DNA from: Desulfobacteraceae bacterium | GTDB lineage: Bacteria; Desulfobacterota; Desulfobacteria; Desulfobacterales; Desulfosalsimonadaceae | Reading direction: 5' to 3' | DNA length: 22,412 nt | NCBI GenBank assembly: GCA_021162325.1 | Contig: JAGGYV010000176.1 | Span: 1 to 22,412 of the forward strand | In this document: piece after piece, positions 1 to 5,409 of the stretch | Position numbering within the stretch: position 1 is the first letter of the stretch | How the letters are laid out: each line of letters opens with the position of its first letter | The notes under the pieces: model-generated | Told to the model about the DNA's origin: nothing | Database searches by the model: none | What the model saw: the letters and a program-made list of their open reading frames with translations, nothing else | Position numbers and translations under genes: made by a program

Positions 1-146
1 AAAAGTGTGAAGTGACTAAAGTGATCTAAAGTGCCTAAAGTTGTGGACTGCGCAAAACGCGCGATCATTTTTAACATAAAAATTGAAAATGCCGAAGGCA
101 TTAACCATAACTTTAGCTCACTTCAAATTTTAGTTCACTTTTAACT
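1..146. repeat. MITE-like imperfect palindromic repeat
   Basis: The left flank (about 1-45) holds several copies of a CTAAAGTG-like unit. The right flank (about 108-146) holds the same kind of unit in inverted orientation, so the segment has rough terminal inverted repeats around a core at 64-110. The core contains the small palindrome AATGCC-GAA-GGCATT and occurs a second time, inverted and exact, at 7076-7122. There is no coding capacity apart from the last codons and stop of atpF, which fall inside the right flank. The layout suggests a non-autonomous dispersed element. The outer boundaries are uncertain because the element reaches the window edge. Confidence 0.5.
64..110. repeat. 47-nt repeat core, copy 1
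   Basis: These 47 nt are the exact reverse complement of 7076-7122. The central 15 nt fold as a 6-bp stem (AATGCC/GGCATT) with a 3-nt loop. In this copy the core is flanked by CTAAAGTG-type units; in the second copy it is not. Confidence 0.9.
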
Positions 147-738
147 TTTCCGGTTTAGGCACTTTGGAAATATTTGAAAGGAAGAGGTCCAGTAATTTAT
201 TGTGGTCCGAATTATTTATTTCCAATGGGAGCTTTTTAATCGCCAATGCGCTGGCTTCGTCTAACAGTTCAGCCATAATGGTGTCTTTTGCCTGCGCAAT
301 TTGATGGACGGCTTTTAATTTTTCAACTTTAATAATATTTTTGCTTTGTATTTTGGCATCTTCAATGATTTTCTGTTTGGCGCGTTCGCCATCCTTCATA
401 ATTCTGGATTTGATTTGATCAAACCGGACACTGCTGTCTTTAATCATCGAGTGGGCTTTTTTTATTTTAGCGTCCAGGGCATTTTTTTGTTTTTGGAGCC
501 GGTGAATCTGATCGGCCACCTCGTCTTTCTGACCTTGCAGAAAGTTCAAAAGAGGTTTTTTACCATACTTAACTATTATGAAAACCAGAATGAAGAAGTT
601 GATCCATAGCATGATTTCATCGTATATCGGCCGCCATGAGGGGTCGGATGCAAATGCTGAAGAAGCCATAAAATGAATAAAGAAAAGTGAAGCAAAAAAA
701 ATACGCAGCCGGTTTTTGGATATGGTACAGTTTCTCAT
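130..738 (-). CDS. atpF: F0F1 ATP synthase subunit b
   Basis: This is a peripheral-stalk subunit of the F-type ATP synthase (202 residues). An N-terminal hydrophobic stretch (about 11-30, ending in an Ala-x-Ala-like SAFASD) resembles a signal peptide. It is followed by the real membrane anchor (about 42-58) and a long charged, Ala/Lys/Glu-rich coiled coil (about 60-175) that would reach up to F1. The ATG overlaps the stop of the upstream b' gene by 4 nt, so the two are probably translationally coupled. The last codons and stop lie inside the palindromic repeat at the window edge, so the C-terminus may have been remodelled by that element. No delta-subunit gene (atpH) follows in the remaining 129 nt. 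Which of the two b-type genes is b and which is b' is set by convention on gene order. Confidence 0.85.
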   Translation of the reverse strand: MRNCTISKNRLRIFFASLFFIHFMASSAFASDPSWRPIYDEIMLWINFFILVFIIVKYGKKPLLNFLQGQKDEVADQIHRLQKQKNALDAKIKKAHSMIKDSSVRFDQIKSRIMKDGERAKQKIIEDAKIQSKNIIKVEKLKAVHQIAQAKDTIMAELLDEASALAIKKLPLEINNSDHNKLLDLFLSNISKVPKPEKLKVN

Positions 739-1217
739 TGGGCCAGCCTCCGGTCCAGCACTTTTTCCATTATTACCACAGACAGTTTTACAGATTCTTT
801 TTTAATTTCAGCTCTGGCTTTTGAAATCTGGCTGTTAATAAATTGCTGGCTTTCTTCTTTTATACCCATAATTTCTTTTCGCGATTCATCCAGAATTTTT
901 TTGGCAAGGCGCGTTGCGTTTTCTTCCAGTTTGTCTTTGTGCTTACTGGCTTCCTTAATAGTCGCCGCCTCCTGAATTTTTAAATTATTGTTCATTTCCA
1001 AAAGTTGAGATTTTGATGATTCAATACCGTCGGCAATGCCGTCAATATGTTCTTTACGCTGCTGGATGGTTGCTTGAAGTGGTTTGAACATGATGCGGTT
1101 AATCAGAAATAGAAAAATCAGAAAAGAAATCAACTGAATAAACAGCGTTTCGTTGATGGTGATGAGTGCTGATTCATTAATGATGATATGATCCACTATG
1201 TAGCTGATAATTTGCAT
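735..1217 (-). CDS. atpF': F0F1 ATP synthase subunit b'
   Basis: This is the second b-type stalk subunit (160 residues). It has one N-terminal transmembrane helix (about 24-43), the typical junction FKPLQATIQQRKEHIDG, then a charged coiled coil to the C-terminus. Having b and b' as separate genes fits a heterodimeric peripheral stalk, common in Desulfobacterota, cyanobacteria and other phototrophs. It lies 22 nt downstream of atpE and overlaps atpF by 4 nt, so it belongs to the same F0 operon. The ribosome binding site before the ATG is weak, which suggests coupling to the upstream gene. Confidence 0.87.
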   Translation of the reverse strand: MQIISYIVDHIIINESALITINETLFIQLISFLIFLFLINRIMFKPLQATIQQRKEHIDGIADGIESSKSQLLEMNNNLKIQEAATIKEASKHKDKLEENATRLAKKILDESRKEIMGIKEESQQFINSQISKARAEIKKESVKLSVVIMEKVLDRRLAQ

Positions 1218-1239
1218 CTGAGGTCATCCATTAAATTAT

Positions 1240-1488
1240 TTAAACAACAAAAAGCAGAAGCAATGCGATAACCAGCGCGTAAATACCTGTGGACTCTGAA
1301 ACCGCCTGGCCGACCAGCATGGTACGGGTCAGAAGACCTGCTTCAACCGGATTTTTGCCGATGGCTTCGCACGCTTTGGCTGCGGCCAGACCTTCACCGA
1401 CACCGGGTCCGATGGCGCCTAATCCCATTGATAAACCTGCTCCTAAAAACGCTGCTGCCTGAACAATATGCGTACCTTCAATAGCCAT
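1240..1488 (-). CDS. atpE: F0F1 ATP synthase subunit c, single hairpin, Na+-type signature
   Basis: This is a normal-length rotor-ring subunit (82 residues): helix 1, a short polar loop (GKNP), then helix 2. The ion site is readable. Helix 1 has GPGVGEG with Glu32, and helix 2 has GQAVSESTGIY with Gln61, Glu65, Ser66, Thr67 and Tyr70. Glu65, Ser66, Thr67 and Tyr70 match the Na+-coordinating set of Ilyobacter tartaricus c. Glu32 replaces its Gln32, as in the two-carboxylate c-ring described for Fusobacterium nucleatum. Na+ (or Li+) coupling is therefore likely but is an inference. A strong AGGAGG lies 8 nt before the ATG (1496-1501 on the plus strand, reversed). It sits 71 nt downstream of the four-hairpin c gene. 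Confidence 0.95.
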   Translation of the reverse strand: MAIEGTHIVQAAAFLGAGLSMGLGAIGPGVGEGLAAAKACEAIGKNPVEAGLLTRTMLVGQAVSESTGIYALVIALLLLFVV

Positions 1489-1559
1489 TGTTAATCCTCC
1501 TAACTGATTGTTATTGTATTTAAAAAATATATTGGAATTAAACTGTTTTCGTTTGAAAT

Positions 1560-2534
1560 TTATATAACAAAAATAAGCACCAGGGAAATAACCAGTGCAT
1601 AAATACCGGTGGATTCAGCCACCGCCTGGCCGACCAGCATGCTACGTGTCAGTTGAGCCGTAGATGATTCAGACCGGGATATCCATTTCACCGCACTTTG
1701 TGCTGTAAAACCTTCACCTATTCCCGGTCCAATGGCACCGATGCCCATGCATAATCCTGCGCCGAGTAAAGCCATTGATGACGCGATTGATTCGGCGGCT
1801 GGAAAACTTTTAAATATCAGGATACAGGCAATTAACAGCCCGTAAATCGCTGTGGTTTCTGTGACCGCCATTCCCAGAAGCATGACGTTGGTTGTCCGGG
1901 TGGCCGCCAGCGGTTGTCGGGCGATCCCTTCACAGCCTGATTTAGCCACAAGGCCTTCACCGATGCCGGATCCAATCGCGCCTAATCCTGAAGCAAATCC
2001 TGCGCCTATGATGGCGGCCCATGTTGGAGATACGGGTCTTCCCGTAAAGTCGACAAATAATAAGATCAGGGATGTAACAAGGGCAAAAATCGCCGGACTC
2101 TGGGCAATGGCGGACCCGGCCAGCATAATCGTGGTAATACGGTTTTTCATGCCCGGCTGTCTGACAATACCGGTGCAGGCTTCTCCTGTTGGGAGCCCGG
2201 ATCCGATGCCGGACCCGATGGCACCGAGCCCCATGCATAAGCCTGATGACAGGAAAATTGAAATCGTCAACGTCGAAACATTTGAAAAATCAGCAAACAA
2301 AAGCAGCATCGCAATGATAAGGGCAAAGATAGAAGCGGTTTCCGCAATTGCCTGACCTAGCAGCATGGTCTTGAACAAGTCACCGGATATTTGAGGGCTT
2401 CTCGCTATCGCTTCATTGGCTTTTGCGGCAGTATAACCTTCGCCAATCGCCGCTCCGATGGCACCGAAGCCCATTGCCATTCCGCCGCCGATAAACGCAG
2501 CAACCTTTACCCAAACTTGAATATCATCCGTCAT
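1560..2534 (-). CDS. atpE: Four-hairpin F-type ATP synthase c-subunit (tandem fusion)
   Basis: These 324 residues are four c-type hairpins in one chain, roughly 1-82, 83-163, 164-243 and 244-324. Each has a glycine-rich first helix, a polar loop (ARSP, VRQP, ARQP, SRSE) and a second helix. Hairpins 1, 3 and 4 keep the helix-1 glutamate (Glu32, Glu193, Glu274) and the essential helix-2 glutamate (Glu65, Glu226, Glu307), followed by Thr66, Thr227 and Ser308. Hairpin 2 has Ser112 and Gln145 instead and also carries Pro147 in helix 2, so it should not bind the coupling ion. Hairpin 4 is the closest match to the neighbouring 82-residue c. The reading frame is intact with no internal stop, which suggests a functional protein. 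It starts 3 nt after the atpB stop. It differs from V-type K subunits in keeping F-type loops and in its F0 operon context. Fused two-hairpin c-subunits are known from Acetobacterium woodii; four in an F-type operon is unusual. Confidence 0.93.
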   Translation of the reverse strand: MTDDIQVWVKVAAFIGGGMAMGFGAIGAAIGEGYTAAKANEAIARSPQISGDLFKTMLLGQAIAETASIFALIIAMLLLFADFSNVSTLTISIFLSSGLCMGLGAIGSGIGSGLPTGEACTGIVRQPGMKNRITTIMLAGSAIAQSPAIFALVTSLILLFVDFTGRPVSPTWAAIIGAGFASGLGAIGSGIGEGLVAKSGCEGIARQPLAATRTTNVMLLGMAVTETTAIYGLLIACILIFKSFPAAESIASSMALLGAGLCMGIGAIGPGIGEGFTAQSAVKWISRSESSTAQLTRSMLVGQAVAESTGIYALVISLVLIFVI

Positions 2535-2537
2535 GAT

Positions 2538-3212
2538 CTATTTAACCTGTACTGCGATATAAACAATCGTGAGCATTGTGAACACAAACGCCTGAATTGT
2601 GCCGACAAAAATAGTGAAAAACGCATTTAAAAACGGGGGCAGCAGAACACTGTATGTTAAATGAGATACCACCATAATAATAATGGAGCCACCCATGATG
2701 TTCCCAAAAAGTCGAAAGGAGATGGAAACCACTTTGGCCAGTTCACCAATCAGGTTTAAGGGCATCATGAAAAAAATCGGTTCAAAATATTCCTTGATAT
2801 ATCCTTTGAAGCCTTTTGCCCGGATCCCTGCGTAATGCGCAATGAAAAACCCCATCAGCCCCATGCTCAATGGGGTATTCAAATCTTTGGTCGGTTCTTC
2901 CATAAAAGGCAACAGGCCGGCCCAGTTAGATAAAAGCAAAAACAAGAACAACGCACAGATCAAGGGGCCGTATTTTTGTCCGAGTTCTTTATCCATCGCA
3001 TCTTCAGTTAACCCGTACAGTTGATTGACAAACAGTTCACCCATGATCTGAACCGGCCCGGGAATAATCCTTCGATTTTTTGCAGCAAAAAAGCCGAAAG
3101 CCAGAATCATGATAAAAACGATCCATGTCATTACAATGACTTCCAGGTTAAACGTCATGTTATGACCGAAAAACGGGATAATGAGTTGATGTATTCTGCC
3201 TAATTCTTCCAT
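2538..3212 (-). CDS. atpB: F0F1 ATP synthase subunit a
   Basis: This is the stator channel subunit (224 residues) that passes the coupling ion to and from the c-ring. The essential arginine is visible in SISFRLFGNIMGG (Arg167, equivalent to E. coli Arg210). There are five to six hydrophobic segments, the conserved LLSNWAGLLPF region (about 92-103) and a hydrophobic C-terminal helix. The length is typical of shorter bacterial a-subunits. The 5' end overlaps the atpI 3' end by 13 nt and the 3' end lies 3 nt from the four-hairpin c gene, so tight coupling within the F0 operon is expected. I cannot read ion specificity from subunit a alone. Confidence 0.95.
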   Translation of the reverse strand: MEELGRIHQLIIPFFGHNMTFNLEVIVMTWIVFIMILAFGFFAAKNRRIIPGPVQIMGELFVNQLYGLTEDAMDKELGQKYGPLICALFLFLLLSNWAGLLPFMEEPTKDLNTPLSMGLMGFFIAHYAGIRAKGFKGYIKEYFEPIFFMMPLNLIGELAKVVSISFRLFGNIMGGSIIIMVVSHLTYSVLLPPFLNAFFTIFVGTIQAFVFTMLTIVYIAVQVK

Positions 3213-3634
3213 AATAATTTTTTAGTGCGATTTTTTTTCGGTTTGAAAAATAAATCTTTTCGGTTTGAAAAATAAAACTGGTGAAGAATTTCATCCGTCA
3301 GAATGACCAGCTGAACCATAAAAAGGCCGCAAACAGTTGCCCCAATATTAAATCGTGCCAGTTTAATGGATAATACCAGCGGGATCGCCAGTAATGCGTA
3401 GCGTGAGAGAATAGAAAGAAAAGAATATACACCGGCCCGGTTTCGCGATATGCCGATTTTCAGCGGGAGTGTTTCACCCATCAGTATAAAATTGATGATG
3501 CTGAAAATAGTCCCTAAAATCAAACCTTTGCCAATGGGCTTCAAGCCGAACAGGAAAAAAATGATTCCGGCAAATATCGCAAACGTAATCGCAATAGAGC
3601 AGTATCTTTTTTGGACTTTTCTAATTTCTTCCAT
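3200..3634 (-). CDS. atpI: ATP synthase accessory protein AtpI
   Basis: This small membrane protein (144 residues from the ATG used here) has four hydrophobic segments and a very basic C-terminal tail. Position between AtpZ and AtpB and general composition identify it as AtpI. AtpI proteins help assemble the c-ring, and this has been shown for Na+-type rings such as Propionigenium modestum, which fits the unusual c-subunits next door. An in-frame TTG at 3655 would add seven residues and enlarge the overlap with atpZ from 14 to 35 nt; the ATG at 3634 is preferred but not certain. The last codons include a 20-nt direct repeat with 22-nt period (3235-3254 and 3257-3276). Confidence 0.75.
   Translation of the reverse strand: MEEIRKVQKRYCSIAITFAIFAGIIFFLFGLKPIGKGLILGTIFSIINFILMGETLPLKIGISRNRAGVYSFLSILSRYALLAIPLVLSIKLARFNIGATVCGLFMVQLVILTDEILHQFYFSNRKDLFFKPKKNRTKKLLWKN
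3235..3276. repeat. 20-nt direct repeat, 22-nt period, inside the atpI 3' end
   Basis: TTTTCGGTTTGAAAAATAAA occurs at 3235-3254 and again at 3257-3276. The period of 22 is not a multiple of three, so the two copies are read in different frames at the C-terminus of AtpI. It looks like a recent slippage or duplication in a stretch that tolerates change. Confidence 0.9.
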
Positions 3635-3884
3635 TCGGGTGATCTTTGTCTTCAAAGGTTTCCATAATCTGCCGGTAAACCACCACCCCCCCGCCGATGA
3701 CGCCGAGGATGGTGAAGACCGTTACAAAGAATCCTTTGAATCCGGTCCACTCGCCTAAATAAAGTCCGACAAAAAAACAAAAAGCAATGCAACCAACCAT
3801 TGTCAGGCCCAGTTGAGAAATAATCTGGAGGTCTTCCGCCCACGGCCGATTTTTTTTATAATCAAATATTTTTTTATTATTCAT
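3621..3884 (-). CDS. atpZ: AtpZ/AtpI-type F0 accessory protein
   Basis: This is a small protein (87 residues from the ATG at 3884) with a basic N-terminus (NKKIFDYKKNRPW), then two hydrophobic segments separated by a short linker (LYLGEWTGFKG). That is the pattern of the AtpZ family, small membrane proteins encoded at the head of many bacterial ATP synthase operons and thought to work with AtpI. The frame stays open upstream to an ATG at 3950, but residues encoded there look unrelated to the family, so the internal ATG is chosen. It is the first gene of the F0 set, 96 nt downstream of the response regulator on the same strand, and overlaps atpI slightly. Confidence 0.75.
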   Translation of the reverse strand: MNNKKIFDYKKNRPWAEDLQIISQLGLTMVGCIAFCFFVGLYLGEWTGFKGFFVTVFTILGVIGGGVVVYRQIMETFEDKDHPNGRN

Positions 3885-3921
3885 CTTATTGTTGTATATA
3901 TTAAATTGGCTGAATGTGGTT

Positions 3922-3950
3922 TGATAACAAATAATTGTTTTCATCGTCAA
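3922..3950 (-). promoter_or_regulatory. Possible sigma-70-like promoter for the F0 operon
   Basis: On the minus strand TTGACG (3950-3945) is followed after 17 nt by TTATCA (3927-3922), upstream of the atpZ ATG. The -35 box is good and the -10 box is poor. Read-through from the response regulator gene is the alternative. Confidence 0.3.
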
Positions 3951-3980
3951 GGAATAATTCTGATCATCAAGGTAGGAGAA

Positions 3981-5114
3981 TTATGTGGATGCCAGAACCT
4001 GGGGGATCACTCTTAAAAGCTGGCTCTGCATGAAAAATCCATTGGCTTCCGGTGTCATGAGGCCGATAAATCTAAAGTTCCCTTCTCTGTAAACATCTGA
4101 TGTCATCATGATAACAACTGCTTTTTGGGTATGCACCGTCAGTCCTGTACATCGGTCCAGGCCTTTCTGGCTGACGGTTTTACTGCATTGAGCAAATAGT
4201 TGATTGAATTCTTTTGAAAATCCTTTAAAGTTTATTGAATCGTCCGCGACATCGGATGCCAGGATATTACCGTTCGGGCTTAATATGGCCAATCCGATAT
4301 ACCCCTTGATCGTTCTTAAAATACCGTTATGGCGGGATAAAGCCGTCTGAAGTTTTGACTGACCAGCGGCGGAAGAGAGTGCCGGTACGACGGGTGTTGT
4401 AAGTTGTATTATCGGGGTCTGTTTTGGTGGTGCTTTAGGGCTGGTTTTTTCTTTCCAGATAGCGCCGGCGATTTCAAGCAGTTTGGTATGAATTTTTTGT
4501 TCGGTTTTATCTTTTGGCAACTTGGAAAATGAAATGTTGACACTTTCCCATTTGGCCATGTCCTTGGCCGCCTGATCACCGATTGTGTTATCATAGTGAG
4601 CATCCAGAAGTACGCCGGTGTCAAAATACATATACCCTTTTTTCTGGCTTCCGCTGATGATTTCCATTTGGCATGTTTTTCTGCTTAATATAATCAGCGG
4701 AAGGAAATTTTTTAATGTCATGCCCTTGAGGGTCAATCCCTCGTCTTTCAGGTTCAGCCCAACAAAGATAATTGATGCCAATGCCCCGAATTCAAATGGT
4801 TTTTCAAGATAATAGAGCACGTCCTCATGACCGGTCCGGTCTGTAAACCAGGGCCTTGGTTTTCCCGGTTCCAGCATGACCACGCATGGCGTGGACGGAT
4901 AATTACGTGTCATATATGCCAGTAATTGAACCCCATCCGCATCCGATAGTTTGATGTCCGTAATGAGAACCGTTATTTTTGTTTTTTTCAGTATGCTGAT
5001 GGCGGATTTTCCGCTCTGCGCGGTTAATAGTTCAAAATGATGCAGTTCTTTGAACCCTTTTTCAATCCTGGCCAGGTTTTTTTTGTCACTGTCTACGATG
5101 AGAACTTTATCCAT
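3981..5114 (-). CDS. Response regulator: receiver, DUF4388-like and roadblock-like regions
   Basis: This is a cytoplasmic signalling protein of 377 residues. Residues 1-120 form a CheY-like receiver: acidic pair Asp8/Asp10 in LIVDSDKKN, phosphoacceptor Asp53 in LITDIKLS, and the Lys of LEKPFEF. The middle (about 125-215) resembles the DUF4388/PATAN type, with the pattern LKNFLPLI...G.MYFDTGVLLDAHYDNTIGDQA. A Pro/Thr-rich linker leads to a C-terminal region (about 255-377) resembling roadblock/LC7 modules (GYIGLAILSPNGNILAS). There is no DNA-binding or HD/GGDEF output, so the output is probably protein-protein interaction. The start at 5114 is chosen because GGTGA lies 6 nt upstream; the frame remains open to 5171. 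No histidine kinase is nearby. Domain names rest on pattern recognition, not a profile search. Confidence 0.75.
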   Translation of the reverse strand: MDKVLIVDSDKKNLARIEKGFKELHHFELLTAQSGKSAISILKKTKITVLITDIKLSDADGVQLLAYMTRNYPSTPCVVMLEPGKPRPWFTDRTGHEDVLYYLEKPFEFGALASIIFVGLNLKDEGLTLKGMTLKNFLPLIILSRKTCQMEIISGSQKKGYMYFDTGVLLDAHYDNTIGDQAAKDMAKWESVNISFSKLPKDKTEQKIHTKLLEIAGAIWKEKTSPKAPPKQTPIIQLTTPVVPALSSAAGQSKLQTALSRHNGILRTIKGYIGLAILSPNGNILASDVADDSINFKGFSKEFNQLFAQCSKTVSQKGLDRCTGLTVHTQKAVVIMMTSDVYREGNFRFIGLMTPEANGFFMQSQLLRVIPQVLAST

Positions 5115-5215
5115 AATATTCACCGATTCTTTTGAACTTGTCATATGCCCGATCGCCAAAACGTGCATCAAAAGGTTCTGAACCCTTTTGTAACTATTCT
5201 AATAAATGGGAAATA

Positions 5216-5248
5216 GCTATTATGTCAATATAATTTTGACATAATAGC
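5216..5248. promoter_or_regulatory. Perfect 13-bp palindrome carrying divergent -35-like boxes
   Basis: GCTATTATGTCAA (5216-5228) and its exact complement TTGACATAATAGC (5236-5248) flank a 7-nt A/T spacer. It lies between the divergent response regulator and EEP genes. Each arm supplies a consensus TTGACA reading outward on its own strand. On the plus strand TTGACA (5236-5241) is followed after 17 nt by GATAAA (5259-5264), a plausible promoter for the EEP gene. The symmetry could be an operator for a dimeric regulator or a stem-loop; no U-run follows, so a terminator is less likely. Confidence 0.5.
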
Positions 5249-5409
5249 ATGATATTTCGATAAAAAATGCCTGTTACCGGGTGTGAATTCCCTGTATCCG
5301 GCGATTTTTGAAATCAGTGAAAGAATGTTTGAACTTAATATATTTTGTGATAATTAGTAGGCGTTTCACTTTTTTGACGATTCCATGTGTTCGGAGACGA
5401 TATGACCCA

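Noticed and set aside
1..60. CRISPR-like short tandem repeats (CTAAAGTG units)
   Set aside because: Units are about 10-12 nt apart with no spacer-sized unique sequence and no cas gene; they fit a palindromic dispersed repeat.
1852..2355. 167-residue plus-strand frame opposite the fused c-subunit
   Set aside because: Antisense shadow of the repetitive c-hairpins with no family features.
1560..2534. V-type ATPase K subunit as the identity of the four-hairpin protein
   Set aside because: The operon is F-type (a, b, b', AtpI, AtpZ), each hairpin has F-type loops, and three of four keep carboxylates in both helices.
5308..5409. Upstream N-terminal extension of the EEP protein
   Set aside because: It would bury the signal peptide behind 34 residues without family similarity; the ATG at 5410 gives a normal secreted start.
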